Shown here: positions 48,372 through 58,653 of the stretch, piece after piece
Layout: each line of letters opens with the position of its first letter
How positions within the stretch are numbered: the first letter of the stretch is position 1
Assembly (NCBI RefSeq): GCF_019459305.1
Contig: NZ_JAIBES010000151.1
Coordinates: 1-64,000 of the forward strand
DNA: 64,000 nt
From: Sphingopyxis sp.
GTDB taxonomy: Bacteria; Pseudomonadota; Alphaproteobacteria; Sphingomonadales; Sphingomonadaceae
Direction: 5' to 3'
Position numbers and translations under genes: made by a program
The notes under the pieces: generated by a model
Database searches by the model: none
The model's input: the letters and a program-made list of their open reading frames with translations, nothing else
Told to the model about the DNA's origin: nothing

Positions 48372-50720
48372 TCAGAATTTCACCGTGCCGGTGACAAAAA
48401 CCTGGCGCGGGTTGCCGTAGAAAGCGGTCAACGTGCCTTCGGTGCCGAGCGCCGAGGTCGGCAGGCCGTTGCCGCCGATCACCGGCACGCCGGTGGTCGG
48501 GTTGACGTTGATGAAGGTATAGCCCGAGGTCTTATATTCCTTGTCGGTCAGATTCTTGCCGAACAGCCCGACGCTCCAGCGATCGTCGGGTGCGGTATAG
48601 ACGATGCTGGCGTCGAGCAGCGCGAAGCCCTTTTGGTCGATATAGGGGTTCGGGATTTCGAACTGATAGGTCTTGCTCCGGTATGACAGCGTCGTCCCGA
48701 AGCTGAGGTCACCGTCGCCGATCGGGGTCGCGTAAGCGAGCGTGCCGCTAGCGGTCCATTTCGGCGTATTCTGCACTTGGCGGAAATCGGCGACGTCGGT
48801 CGGCACGCCGCCGATGTTCGACACATATTCCTTATAGTCGGCGTCGATGTAACCGAGCGCGGTCGACAGCGTAAGCCGATCGCCCGCCGCCGCCAGATCT
48901 TCGCCAAGTCGAACACGGCCTTCGAATTCGACGCCCTTGAAGGTTGCCTTGCCGGCGTTCGACACGACGCCACAGAAACTGGGCAGGCCGCTAACGGTAC
49001 AGGCGACCGAGCCCGGGATCTGGACGTCGGTGTAATCGGCATAGAAACCGGCGATCGCGACATTGACCGCGCCGTCCATCAGGCTGCCCTTATAACCCAC
49101 CTCATAGCTTTCGACCTGTTCGGGACGGAAGCTGAGAAACGCGGCGATTTCGTCGTCGCTGCGGGTGCCGTTGCCGTCGGTGTCGGGGGCATTGACGCCG
49201 ACGCCGCGTGGATCGAAGCCGCCGCCTTTGAAGCCCTGCGAATAGCTGGCGTAGAGCGTGTGGTCGGGGGTCGGCTTGAACGACAGCGAGGCACGTGGGG
49301 TAAATTTGTTGAAGCTGCGCTTGCCATTGAAATCGGTCCCCGGGGCGCCGAAAGGAACCCCGGCGCCGCCGAAGACGGGCGATCCGCCACCGAGATAATT
49401 CTGGCGCAGGATCGATGCTTCGCGCGTGTCCCACGTATAGCGGCCACCGACCGAAAGGCTGAGCTGCTCGGTAAAGTCGAAGGTCGCATCGCCGAATACC
49501 GCAAAGGTCGTGGTGTCGACATCGGCTTCGGTAAAGGCGGTCAGCCCGGCGAAGGTATTGAAGATGCGGACGTCGAACAGGGTGTCGGCGGTCGCGTCGA
49601 GATAATAGAAGCCGAGCAGGCCTTTCAGGCGGTCGCCCTCATAGAGCAGCTGGAATTCCTGGCTGATCTGTTCGTTGAAGTAGAAGCCGGGAACGTCGAC
49701 GTCGACCGCGGGCAGCGCGTCGAAGTCGATCGGAGTCGCCGACGTGTCCTTGCGCCAGGCGCTGATCGACCGCAGCGTCAGGGTGTCGGTCAGTTCGGCG
49801 GTGACATTCATCGCAAGTCCGTAGGATTCGATCTCCTGCGTCGGATCGATAAGCCCGCCGCGGCTGTCGAACACATTGTCGAGCACCGGCGCGCCGGTGG
49901 CGAGCGACGGAATCAGGCGGTGGCCGCCGCGCGGCGCGCTCTTGTCCTTGGTGTAGTCGCCCGAAATGCGGATCAGCACCGGCTGGCCATAGCCGCCGAG
50001 CTCGACGGTGCCGCGGCCGGCCCAGACGTCCTTGTTGTAATTTTCCAGGCCGGTGGTGAGATTGTCGCCGAACCCGCCGCGCGACAGCCGCGCGATCGAA
50101 CCGCCGACGCGCAGCAGGTCGCCGATTGGGGCGCTGGCGGTGACAACCAGATCGGCCTGGTCATAGGTTCCGAGCGTGCCCTTGATCTTGAGCGAAAACT
50201 CCTCCGGCAACTGCTTCGTCACATATTTGACCGCGCCGCCGATGGTGTTGCGGCCATAGAGCGTACCCTGCGGTCCGCGCAGGATTTCGATGCGTTCGAC
50301 GTCGTAGATATCGAGCACCGCGGCCTGCGGGCGGTTGAGATAGACGTCGTCGAGATACAGGCCGACCCCCTGTTCAAAACCCGAAACCGGGTCCTGCTGC
50401 CCGACGCCGCGGATGAAAGCGCTGAGCGTCGAATTGGTGCCGCGCGATACTTCGAGCGTTGTGTTCGGGGTGGTCTGGCCGATGTCGGTAATGTCGATCG
50501 CGCCGGCCTTGGCGAGCGCTTCGCCCGAATAGGCGGTGATCGCCACGGGAACGTCGATCAGGCGCTCGTCGCGGCGGCGCGCGGTGACGATGATTTCGTC
50601 ATCGCTGGTATTGGCGTTGGCGCCTTCATCTTGCGCAAAGGCGGCGGGGACAAAGGCGAGCATGGACAGCGCGCTCGAAGCAAGAACGGCGCGGCGCAGC
50701 GAGCGAGCGAAAGGACGCAT
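48372..50720 (-). CDS. TonB-dependent outer-membrane receptor
   Basis: Signal peptide; DDEIIVTARRRDERLIDVPVAITAYSGEALAKAGAIDITDIGQTTPNTTLE; terminal FYGNPRQVFVTGTVKF. Confidence 0.95.
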   Translation of the reverse strand: MRPFARSLRRAVLASSALSMLAFVPAAFAQDEGANANTSDDEIIVTARRRDERLIDVPVAITAYSGEALAKAGAIDITDIGQTTPNTTLEVSRGTNSTLSAFIRGVGQQDPVSGFEQGVGLYLDDVYLNRPQAAVLDIYDVERIEILRGPQGTLYGRNTIGGAVKYVTKQLPEEFSLKIKGTLGTYDQADLVVTASAPIGDLLRVGGSIARLSRGGFGDNLTTGLENYNKDVWAGRGTVELGGYGQPVLIRISGDYTKDKSAPRGGHRLIPSLATGAPVLDNVFDSRGGLIDPTQEIESYGLAMNVTAELTDTLTLRSISAWRKDTSATPIDFDALPAVDVDVPGFYFNEQISQEFQLLYEGDRLKGLLGFYYLDATADTLFDVRIFNTFAGLTAFTEADVDTTTFAVFGDATFDFTEQLSLSVGGRYTWDTREASILRQNYLGGGSPVFGGAGVPFGAPGTDFNGKRSFNKFTPRASLSFKPTPDHTLYASYSQGFKGGGFDPRGVGVNAPDTDGNGTRSDDEIAAFLSFRPEQVESYEVGYKGSLMDGAVNVAIAGFYADYTDVQIPGSVACTVSGLPSFCGVVSNAGKATFKGVEFEGRVRLGEDLAAAGDRLTLSTALGYIDADYKEYVSNIGGVPTDVADFRQVQNTPKWTASGTLAYATPIGDGDLSFGTTLSYRSKTYQFEIPNPYIDQKGFALLDASIVYTAPDDRWSVGLFGKNLTDKEYKTSGYTFINVNPTTGVPVIGGNGLPTSALGTEGTLTAFYGNPRQVFVTGTVKF

Positions 50721-50821
50721 GTTGGACTCTCCCATGTAAGAAGCGGCCGCTTGCCGCCCTTTTCGTTTTTCTTGGGCTCGGTGCTTGCCAAGCCGCGACG
50801 CACCCAATAATGAAACATGAA

Positions 50822-50837
50822 CCAAGTTTCAACTTGG
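50822..50837. promoter_or_regulatory. Palindromic operator candidate for the divergent TetR regulator (CCAAGTTTCAACTTGG)
   Basis: 7-bp arms CCAAGTT/AACTTGG, 2-nt spacer, in the TonB receptor/TetR intergenic region. Confidence 0.6.
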
Positions 50838-50925
50838 AATATGACTTCGACGTTTTTTGCTTGCCAGTGGTGCGAAAAAGCCACGATTCAGCGAGGGGCG
50901 TGTGGAGGGGAGACGGGAAAGAGTT

Positions 50926-51561
50926 ATGGATCAGCCGCAAGACGGAGCACCGGACACCGCGGGCGAAGCGCGCGACAAGACGCCGCGCACCGAACGCGGG
51001 CGCCGCACTTTGCGCAAGCTGCTCGACGCGGCGGCGGTCGAGTTCGGCGAGCGCGGTTTTCACGAAGCGTCGATCAGCGGCATCACGCGGCGTGCCGGGA
51101 CTGCGCTGGGCAGCTTTTACACCTATTTCGATTCGAAGGAGGAGATCTTCCAGGCGCTCGTCCGCTACATGAGCGAGCAGTTGCGCGACCATGTCACGCC
51201 GCTGGTCCAGGCGGCGCCCGACGAGATCAGCGCCGAACGCATCGGACTTGAATCGTTCCTCGGCTTTGTGCGCGAGCATAAGGAAATCTACCGGATCATC
51301 GATGAGGCCGAGTTCGTCGACTATGCGAGCTATCGCCGGCATTATGAAACGACGGTGGCGCGCGTGCGGCAGCGGCTGGAGGCAGGCGCCGCGCGCGGCG
51401 AGATTCGCGCCGACGTCAGCGAGATTCACGCCTGGGCGATTGGCGGCATGAACGTGTTCTTGGGTATGCGCTATGGCTTGTGGGACGAAGACGCCGACAT
51501 CTCGGAGATTGCGCGGATCGCGAATGATTTTGTCGCGCACGGGTTGCTAAAGCGGAACTAA
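50926..51561 (+). CDS. TetR/AcrR family transcriptional regulator
   Basis: RTLRKLLDAAAVEFGERGFHEASISGITRRAGTALGSFYTYFDSKEEIFQALV. Confidence 0.93.
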   Translation: MDQPQDGAPDTAGEARDKTPRTERGRRTLRKLLDAAAVEFGERGFHEASISGITRRAGTALGSFYTYFDSKEEIFQALVRYMSEQLRDHVTPLVQAAPDEISAERIGLESFLGFVREHKEIYRIIDEAEFVDYASYRRHYETTVARVRQRLEAGAARGEIRADVSEIHAWAIGGMNVFLGMRYGLWDEDADISEIARIANDFVAHGLLKRN

Positions 51562-51692
51562 CTCGCCGCCGCCGCGAAGGGGGCCGGGAGTCACGTCCCT
51601 CACGACACGGCCGCTGGCAACCTTGAGCTACGCCGATAGCGGCCGCGTTCAGAGGCGCGTGACTTTGAAAGGCCCTTCGCGGAGGCGACCGA

Positions 51693-52277
51693 CTATCGCG
51701 AAATCAAGAAAATCGCATGTTCGGCGCGCCAGGTTGCCGCGGCGGGGCTCGTCGGTTTGTCTCCCGACAGATACCAGGCCGCCTCGACCCCGATCCCCTT
51801 GGCGCGTAGCAGGTCACGAAAATCGCTGACCGTAACATGGTGGATATTGGGGGTTTCGTACCAAGCGACGGGCAGCAACCGCGTCACCGGCATCCGCCCG
51901 CCCCAGAGCAGGTCGAGCCGGACGCGCCAATGGGCGAAATTGGGGAAACTGACGAAGGCGCGCGGCGCGATGCGGAGCAGTTCGTCGACCACCCGGTCGG
52001 GCCGCTCGGTCGTTTGCAGCGTCTGCGACAGGATCGCATAGTCGAACGCGTCGCCCGGATAATCGGCAAGGTCGCGGTTGGCGTCGCCCTGCACCACCGA
52101 CTGGCCTCGCGCGATCGCCGCGGTGACATTCACCGGGTCGATTTCGAGCCCGCGCGAATCGACGCCCTGATCCCTGAGCGCCGCCATCAACTCGCCATCG
52201 CCGCAGCCGACATCGAGCACGCGGCTGCCAGTCGGCACTGCGGCGGCGATGATCGCGAGGTCGGGGCGCAGCGCCAT
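51693..52277 (-). CDS. metW: Methionine biosynthesis protein MetW
   Basis: VLDVGCGDGELMAALRDQGVDSRGLEID; FDYAILSQTLQTTERPDRVVDELLRI; HHVTVSDFRDLL. Confidence 0.94.
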   Translation of the reverse strand: MALRPDLAIIAAAVPTGSRVLDVGCGDGELMAALRDQGVDSRGLEIDPVNVTAAIARGQSVVQGDANRDLADYPGDAFDYAILSQTLQTTERPDRVVDELLRIAPRAFVSFPNFAHWRVRLDLLWGGRMPVTRLLPVAWYETPNIHHVTVSDFRDLLRAKGIGVEAAWYLSGDKPTSPAAATWRAEHAIFLISR

Positions 52278-52279
52278 CG

Positions 52280-53401
52280 TCAGAAACCCCCGCCGAGCGC
52301 GCCTGCGACGATGCGGTCGAGCGCAGGAACGTCGAGCAGGAAGGAATCATGGCCGAAGGGCGCCGACAGTTCGACGAAGCTGGCCGACGCGCCGACGCTT
52401 TGCAGAGCCTGGACGATGCGGCGCGATTCGGCCGTCGGGTAGAGCCAGTCGGTGTCGAAGCTCACAAGCGTGAAGCGCACGTCCTTTGCTGCGCTGAAGG
52501 CGCCCGACAGGCGGCCGTCGTGCGGATCGGCGAGGTCGAAATAGTCCATCGCGCGGGTAATATAGAGATAGGCGTTGGCATCGAAGCGGTCGGTAAAGGC
52601 GAGCCCCTGATGGCGGAGATAGGATTCGACCTGGAAATCGGCGTCGAAGCCGAAGCTCTTGATGTCGCGCGCCTGCAGGCGGCGGCCGAATTTCTCGGTC
52701 AGCCCTTCTTCCGACAAATAGGTGATGTGCGCCGCCATGCGCGCGACGGCGAGTCCTTTGGTCGGCGCGCGCGCGCTGGCATAATATTGGCCGTCCTGCC
52801 AGTCGGGGTCGGCCATGATCGCCTGCCGTCCAACCTCATGAAACGCGATGTTCTGCGCCGAATGGCGCGCCGCGCTGGCGATGACAACCGCTGACGCGAT
52901 CCGTTCGGGGTAGGCTGCAGCCCAGGCGAGCGCCTGCATCCCGCCCATCGAACCGCCGACGACGGCATGAAGTCGTTCGATGCCGAGCTGGTCGAGCAGC
53001 ATCGCCTGCGCGCGCACCATGTCGGCGATGGTGATCACCGGAAACGCCATGCCGAGGGGTGCGCCGGTGGCGGCGTCGGGGGTTGCGGGGCCGCTTGACC
53101 CCATGCAACTGCCCAGCACATTGGCGCAGATAACATGAAAGCGATCTGTATCGATCGGCTTGCCGGGGCCGACCATCCGCGCCCACCAGCCGGGCTTGCC
53201 CGTCGCGGGATGGTCGCTCGCGACATATTGGTCGCCGGTCAGCGCATGGCAGATCAGCACCGCGTTCGACTTGTCGGCGTTGAGCGCGCCATAGCTTTGA
53301 TAGGCGATCGTCACCGACGGCAGGCTTTGCCCGCTGTCGAGCGGCAGCGATGATGCGATCGTCACGCTGTGATGCTGGATCTGGTGGAGCAGGCTGGCCA
53401 T
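52280..53401 (-). CDS. metX: Homoserine O-acetyltransferase
   Basis: [64 protein letters not shown]. Confidence 0.96.
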   Translation of the reverse strand: MASLLHQIQHHSVTIASSLPLDSGQSLPSVTIAYQSYGALNADKSNAVLICHALTGDQYVASDHPATGKPGWWARMVGPGKPIDTDRFHVICANVLGSCMGSSGPATPDAATGAPLGMAFPVITIADMVRAQAMLLDQLGIERLHAVVGGSMGGMQALAWAAAYPERIASAVVIASAARHSAQNIAFHEVGRQAIMADPDWQDGQYYASARAPTKGLAVARMAAHITYLSEEGLTEKFGRRLQARDIKSFGFDADFQVESYLRHQGLAFTDRFDANAYLYITRAMDYFDLADPHDGRLSGAFSAAKDVRFTLVSFDTDWLYPTAESRRIVQALQSVGASASFVELSAPFGHDSFLLDVPALDRIVAGALGGGF

Positions 53402-53480
53402 GGTTTGCGCGGGGCTAAGCGGGCGCGCGAAGCCTGTCAACGTGCTGGACTTGGGCGTCCTAGCCGTTAAACGGCGCGGC

Positions 53481-54596
53481 ATGACCGACACGACGCAAAT
53501 GCTCACCCCGAAGCCGTGGATCTGCGGTATCGCTCCCTATGTTCCCGGCAAGTCGGCGGGGGCCGACGGGCGTCCGCTGATTAAACTCAGCGCGAACGAG
53601 AATCCGCTGGGGACGGGTGAGAAAGCCCGCGCTGCATTCGCTGCGGCGCAGGCGGCACCCGACGCCTTGTCGCGCTATCCCGATCCCGGGTCGGTCGAGC
53701 TGCGCGCGGCGATCGCGGCGAAGTTCGGGCTCGATCCGGCGCGGATCATCTGCGGCAACGGGTCGGACGAGCTGCTGCACTTGGCGGCGGGCACCTATGC
53801 CGGCGTCGGCGACGAGATTTTGTATGTGCGCTATGGCTTTGCGGTGTACGAGATCGCGGCGCGGCGCGTTGGCGCGGTCCCGGTCGAGGCCGATGACCGC
53901 GACTATGCGACCGACGTCGATGCGTTGCTCGCCGCAGTAACCGAGCGGACCCGCGTCGTCTATCTCGCCAATCCGAACAACCCGACCGGGACGCTGGCGT
54001 CGAAGGACGAGGTTGCACGGCTCTATGCCGGGCTGCCGAAGGATGTGCTGTTCGTGATCGATCAGGCCTATTCCGAATATCTGACCGACGTCGAGGACGA
54101 CGGCGGGCTCGAACTCGCGAAGACGCAGCCGAACGTCTTTATCACCCGCACCTTTTCGAAGATCCACGGGCTTGCCGCCGAGCGCATCGGCTGGGGCTAT
54201 GCCTCTGCCGACGTAATTTCGGCGCTGCACCGTATTCGCCTGCCTTTCAACGTCACACGCGCGGGGCAGGCGGCGGCGATCGCGGCTATCGGCGACGAGG
54301 AATTCGTCAATTCCAGCCGCGAGCATAATGCCAGGTGGCGGAGCTGGCTGGCTGACGAACTCGAAAGCCTCGGAAATCATGGCGTGCGTGTGGTGCCGTC
54401 AGCGTGCAATTTCCTGCTTGTCCTGTTCGAGGGCGATGTGAGTGCCGAGACGGTCTACAACCGGCTGATGGAGGCGGGCTATATCGTCCGCTGGCTGCCG
54501 GGGCAGGGATTGCCCGGCGCGCTGCGGATGACGATTGGCACCGAGGACGAGACGCGCGGGCTGGCGGCGGCGATCCGCGCGGCGCTGAACGGCTGA
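53481..54596 (+). CDS. hisC: Histidinol-phosphate aminotransferase
   Basis: [51 protein letters not shown]. Confidence 0.95.
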   Translation: MTDTTQMLTPKPWICGIAPYVPGKSAGADGRPLIKLSANENPLGTGEKARAAFAAAQAAPDALSRYPDPGSVELRAAIAAKFGLDPARIICGNGSDELLHLAAGTYAGVGDEILYVRYGFAVYEIAARRVGAVPVEADDRDYATDVDALLAAVTERTRVVYLANPNNPTGTLASKDEVARLYAGLPKDVLFVIDQAYSEYLTDVEDDGGLELAKTQPNVFITRTFSKIHGLAAERIGWGYASADVISALHRIRLPFNVTRAGQAAAIAAIGDEEFVNSSREHNARWRSWLADELESLGNHGVRVVPSACNFLLVLFEGDVSAETVYNRLMEAGYIVRWLPGQGLPGALRMTIGTEDETRGLAAAIRAALNG

Positions 54597-54598
54597 TT

Positions 54599-55507
54599 GT
54601 GTCGCGGCGCGTCGAACGGCTGGCGATCATCGGGCTTGGCCTGATCGGATCGTCGATCGCGCGCGCGGTTAAGGAACGGCTGCCAGCTGTGATGGTCACC
54701 GGCCATGACGCCAGCGCCGACGTGCGCGAAATCGCGCAAACGCTGGGGTTGTGCGACGCGGTGATCGATGATGCTGCGGGCGCGGTCGCCGATGCCGATC
54801 TGGTCATCCTGGCGGTGCCGGTGGGTGGCATGGCCGCGGCGGCGTCGGCGATGGCGCCGGGACTGGGCAAGGACACGATCATCTCCGACGTCGGATCGTC
54901 GAAGGCCAGCGTCGCCGAGGCGTTGGGACATGCGTTGCCCGGCCATATCGTCATCCCCGCGCATCCGGTCGCGGGAACCGAGAACAGCGGCCCCGCCGCT
55001 GGCTTTGCCAGCCTGTTCGACGGGCGCTGGTGCATCGTTACCCCCGATGCCGCGTCACCCGCCGACGCGGTCGCTGCGCTGACGGCGTTCTGGGAGGCAC
55101 TGGGCGCCAAGGTCGACGTCATGGACGCCGCGCACCACGACATGGTGCTCGCGGTGACGAGCCATTTGCCGCATCTGATCGCCTATACGATCGTCGGCAC
55201 CGCCAGCGAGCTGGAGGAGGTCACCGAGAGCGAGGTGATCAAATATTCGGCGGGCGGCTTCCGTGATTTCACCCGCATCGCGGCGAGCGACCCGGTGATG
55301 TGGCGCGATGTGTTCCTGGCCAACAAGGATGCGGTGCTCGCGACCCTGCAGCGGTTCAACGAAGATCTGACCGTGCTGCAGCAAGCGATCCGACGCGGCG
55401 ATGCCGACAAGTTGGAAGACTGGTTCACGCGGACGCGCGCGATCCGGCGGTCGATCATCGCCGAGGGTCAGGATGACCCGGCGCCTGATTTCGGGCGGAA
55501 GCATTAG
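54599..55507 (+). CDS. tyrA: Prephenate/arogenate dehydrogenase (GTG start)
   Basis: RLAIIGLGLIGSSIARAVKE; DVGSSKASVAEAL; HPVAGTENSGP; DMVLAVTSHLPHLIAYTIV. Confidence 0.94.
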   Translation: MSRRVERLAIIGLGLIGSSIARAVKERLPAVMVTGHDASADVREIAQTLGLCDAVIDDAAGAVADADLVILAVPVGGMAAAASAMAPGLGKDTIISDVGSSKASVAEALGHALPGHIVIPAHPVAGTENSGPAAGFASLFDGRWCIVTPDAASPADAVAALTAFWEALGAKVDVMDAAHHDMVLAVTSHLPHLIAYTIVGTASELEEVTESEVIKYSAGGFRDFTRIAASDPVMWRDVFLANKDAVLATLQRFNEDLTVLQQAIRRGDADKLEDWFTRTRAIRRSIIAEGQDDPAPDFGRKH

Positions 55508-55521
55508 CTAAACGTCAACCA

Positions 55522-55581
55522 CGCGGAGGCGGGGACCGCCATCGGCCTTGCTCTACTACTCCAGCGGCCCCCGCCTTCGCG
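55522..55581. repeat. REP-like intergenic inverted repeat
   Basis: CGCGGAGGCGGGG ... CCCCCGCCTTCGCG arms between convergent tyrA and plsC-like genes. Confidence 0.6.
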
Positions 55582-55591
55582 GGCGCGACGA

Positions 55592-56311
55592 TCAGGCTTT
55601 CAACAACGCCTCAGGGGGATTAAGTGCATTGATCGCCGCGCGCACGCGCTTCTCGGCCTCTTCGCGCGGCAACCCTGCAGGAATCGTCTCGCCGATCTTG
55701 TAGGTGATCGTGCCGGGCCATTTGACCCAGCGGCGCGGCGGAAAGGCGAGGCCGCTGTTCACCGCCACCGGAATCACATCGACCCCGAGCAGGCGGTACA
55801 TGCCGGCAAAACCAGGGCGTAGCGGCGGCGCTTCGCCATGCGGTACCCGTGTCCCCTCGGCAAACAGCACCAGCGGGCGGCCCGCGGCCAGCGCCGCCTT
55901 CGCCGCGCTCAGCATTGCGCGCATCGCCTTTCCGCCGCCATCGCGATCGACGGGGATCAGGCCATAGAAACGCGCCGCCTGCCCCCAAACGGGAATCGAA
56001 AACAGCTCTTCCTTGGCGAACACCGCAGGATGTTTGAACAGCCCCGGTTGTTCGACCGTCTCGAATGCCGACTCATGCTTGAACACGTACAGCACCGGGA
56101 TGTCGGGCATCTCGCCCTCGACCACAATTGTCTGGCCGAGCAGGAAACGGCAGAACAGCCGGTGCGCCTGCGCCCAGATGCGCACGAAAAAGATCGTGCC
56201 GCGGTGCGAGATCGGCAGCGCGACAACCCCGCCGATCGACGAGATGGCACTCATCACGAAAAAGGCGATCCAGAACAGGATCGAGCGGATCAGGGCGATG
56301 GTGTAGCGCAT
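55592..56311 (-). CDS. plsC: 1-acyl-sn-glycerol-3-phosphate acyltransferase (PlsC-like)
   Basis: FKHESAFETVEQPGLF; LFAEGTRVPHGEAPPLRPGFAGMY. Confidence 0.9.
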   Translation of the reverse strand: MRYTIALIRSILFWIAFFVMSAISSIGGVVALPISHRGTIFFVRIWAQAHRLFCRFLLGQTIVVEGEMPDIPVLYVFKHESAFETVEQPGLFKHPAVFAKEELFSIPVWGQAARFYGLIPVDRDGGGKAMRAMLSAAKAALAAGRPLVLFAEGTRVPHGEAPPLRPGFAGMYRLLGVDVIPVAVNSGLAFPPRRWVKWPGTITYKIGETIPAGLPREEAEKRVRAAINALNPPEALLKA

Positions 56312-56322
56312 GGACGTTGCGC

Positions 56323-56853
56323 TTACAGGCCGAGTAGGCCGCCCGCCAGCCCCGCGAGATATTTGTGATATTCGCGAAACAGCGTGGCAAAATTGGGCTC
56401 ACTGCGCACCGCGTCGGGCAGGATCGTCACCTTGTCGCCGATCGCGCGGCCGATTTCATATTCGGCGCGGCGCATGTGCCAGTCGGTTGTGACCAGCCGC
56501 ACCGTTTTATAGTTGCGCCGCGCAACCCAGGTCGCGACCTCGGTCGCGTTCGAGCGCGTATCCTCGGCCTCGAATCCCAGCGCGATGCAGCAATCGAACA
56601 GCGCCGTCGGGCGCCTGTATTCGGCGGCGAGTTCGCGTGGTTTCACCTCGCGCGCGACGCCGCTGATCAACAGCCGCTTGGCATCGCCCGCCTCGAGCCG
56701 CTCAAGCGCCCGGTCGATGCGACCAGGTCCGCCCGTCAGCACCACGATGGCGTCGGTTTTTTGCGCCGCCGCGGGCAAGGGCGGCAGCAGCGCGAACCAC
56801 GCAAATCCCAGCACCCAGGCCAGGAAGAGAAGGGAAATAAGGCGCTTGATCAT
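56323..56853 (-). CDS. YdcF/ElyC family (DUF218) protein
   Basis: TDAIVVLTGGPGRIDRALERLEAGDAKRLLISGVAREVK; RSNATEVATWVARRNYKTVRLVTTDWHMRRAEYEI. Confidence 0.9.
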   Translation of the reverse strand: MIKRLISLLFLAWVLGFAWFALLPPLPAAAQKTDAIVVLTGGPGRIDRALERLEAGDAKRLLISGVAREVKPRELAAEYRRPTALFDCCIALGFEAEDTRSNATEVATWVARRNYKTVRLVTTDWHMRRAEYEIGRAIGDKVTILPDAVRSEPNFATLFREYHKYLAGLAGGLLGL

Positions 56854-57755
56854 AAAATCTTCTTGAGCGCGGCGAGCAACGTCTGGCGCGCCGTCAGGGC
56901 TGCGAGCGCGATAGCCAATAGAGGGAGCGCCAGCAAGAGCGCCCAGCCGGTCGGCCCGAGCGAGGCGGTGGCGGCGAGCCCCGAAGTGATCCCCGCCCAT
57001 TGCCAGCCGATCAGCAGCAGGATCGCCGCAGCGACGACGCTGCCGAGCGCAATGCCATAGCCGGTGTCGATCGCGATCCGACGCTGGAACAGCCGCGTGA
57101 TCTGGCGGTCGGTCGCGCCGATCAGGTGGAGCATCTCGATCGTCGCAAAATGGGTGCCGAGCGCGGCGCGTGCGGTCATGATCACTACCGCTGCGCTGGC
57201 GAGCGTCATCAACAATACCAGTCCGCCGGCGATCCACGCGAGCGAGGCGATCAGCTGCGCGACCGGCCCCAGCCATTCGGCATGCGGGATGATCCGGGCG
57301 CCGGGAGCCTCGGCGGCGACGAGTGCGCGCAGTTGCTCCATATGGCGACTTCGGTTTTCGCCGACAAAATCGATGTCGACCAAGGCGGGAAGGGGGAGCG
57401 AGTTCAGCACCGGATCGTCGCCATCGGCGCTGCCGAACCATTGGCCGAGCGTCGCCTGCAATTCCTCGCGGTCGACCGCACGCGCTGACAGGACAAAGGG
57501 CTGCGCGGCGGCGGCACGGCGCAGCGCCGCGGCCTGTTCGGCGCGCGTCACCGGGTTGGGGGTGACGATCTGTACCGTCACGCGCCCCGCGATCGCGCTG
57601 CCGATCGCGTTCGCCGAGCGCGCCAGCCCGACCCCCGCGGCGGCGGCGAGCAGGGTCAGCATCATCAATATCGCGATGACCCACGGCGTCGGCCCCGACA
57701 GGCGGCGGTCGGGCAGCAGGCGGCGGTGCTGGATGGGGACGCGCGGGATGATCAT
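56850..57755 (-). CDS. ftsX: Cell division protein FtsX
   Basis: Multi-TM permease, IEMLHLIGATDRQITRLFQRRIAIDTG; overlaps ftsE. Confidence 0.9.
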   Translation of the reverse strand: MIIPRVPIQHRRLLPDRRLSGPTPWVIAILMMLTLLAAAAGVGLARSANAIGSAIAGRVTVQIVTPNPVTRAEQAAALRRAAAAQPFVLSARAVDREELQATLGQWFGSADGDDPVLNSLPLPALVDIDFVGENRSRHMEQLRALVAAEAPGARIIPHAEWLGPVAQLIASLAWIAGGLVLLMTLASAAVVIMTARAALGTHFATIEMLHLIGATDRQITRLFQRRIAIDTGYGIALGSVVAAAILLLIGWQWAGITSGLAATASLGPTGWALLLALPLLAIALAALTARQTLLAALKKIL

Positions 57756-58483
57756 GCGCGATTGGCCGGGGGATAGCGCAAGGCGCCGGTGGGATCGGCG
57801 AGCCGCCCCTTTTCCAGCCGCATCATCTGGGCATTTTCGATCCGGCTGATAAGGTGGATATCGTGGGTCGCGACGACGACGGTGGTGCCCAGGCGGTTGA
57901 GCGCCTCGAACAAGCCCAGCAGGCGCATTGCCATTTCGGGATCGACGTTACCCGTCGGCTCGTCGGCGACGAGCAGCTGCGGCCGTGCGATCACCGCGCG
58001 CGCGATTGCCACGCGCTGCTGCTCGCCGCCAGACAGCGTGGCAGGGCGCGCATCGGCGCGGTCGCCGAGCCCGATCCAGCTGAGCATTTCGCCGACCGGC
58101 CCTGACAGATCCTCTTCGCTGACCCCCGCGATGCGCAGCGGCAGCGCGATATTGTCGCGCGCCGACAGATGCGGGATCAGGCGGAAATCCTGAAACACCA
58201 CCCCGATGCGGCGGCGAAAGCCGGGCAGGCGCTGGCGCGGCATGTTGACCAGATCCTCGCCGAACAGGCGGACGATACCGCGGCTCGGCCGCTGCGCCAG
58301 ATAGAGCATCTTGAGCAGCGACGTCTTGCCCGCGCCCGATGGTCCGGTGAGGAAATAGAAGCTGCCGGGTTGCAGGTTGAAGCTGATGTCGCACAGTACT
58401 TCGGCGTCGGGGCCGTAGCGCAGGCCCACCCCGTCAAATTCGACCATCGCGCCGCCGGGCCGCGGGCTTGGTGCGTCCGTCAT
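57752..58483 (-). CDS. ftsE: Cell division ATP-binding protein FtsE
   Basis: YFLTGPSGAGKTSLLKMLYLAQRPSRGIVRLFGED; LSGGEQQRVAIARAVIARPQLLVADEPTGNVD. Confidence 0.95.
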   Translation of the reverse strand: MTDAPSPRPGGAMVEFDGVGLRYGPDAEVLCDISFNLQPGSFYFLTGPSGAGKTSLLKMLYLAQRPSRGIVRLFGEDLVNMPRQRLPGFRRRIGVVFQDFRLIPHLSARDNIALPLRIAGVSEEDLSGPVGEMLSWIGLGDRADARPATLSGGEQQRVAIARAVIARPQLLVADEPTGNVDPEMAMRLLGLFEALNRLGTTVVVATHDIHLISRIENAQMMRLEKGRLADPTGALRYPPANRA

Positions 58484-58653
58484 GGCGTCACACGCGCGAC
58501 GGTTTGCGCGGGAAAATGGGAACGAAAAAGGGGCGCAGCGGCGCTCATGCCTCGCCTGTTACACGGCTGCTGTGTCAGGTAAAGCGGGGAGTGGGCGCCC
58601 CGCGGCGACGTGGCGCTTGCAACACCGCGAATCAGCGTGTTTAGAAGGGGACC

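Noticed and set aside
48777-50810. 677-aa + strand ORF opposite the TonB-dependent receptor
   Set aside because: Antisense shadow of a clear TonB receptor; no recognisable motif.
53402-53480. SAM-II/SAM-alpha riboswitch upstream of metX
   Set aside because: The metX-hisC gap is only ~80 bp and I see none of the conserved SAM-II core; a covariance-model scan would be decisive.
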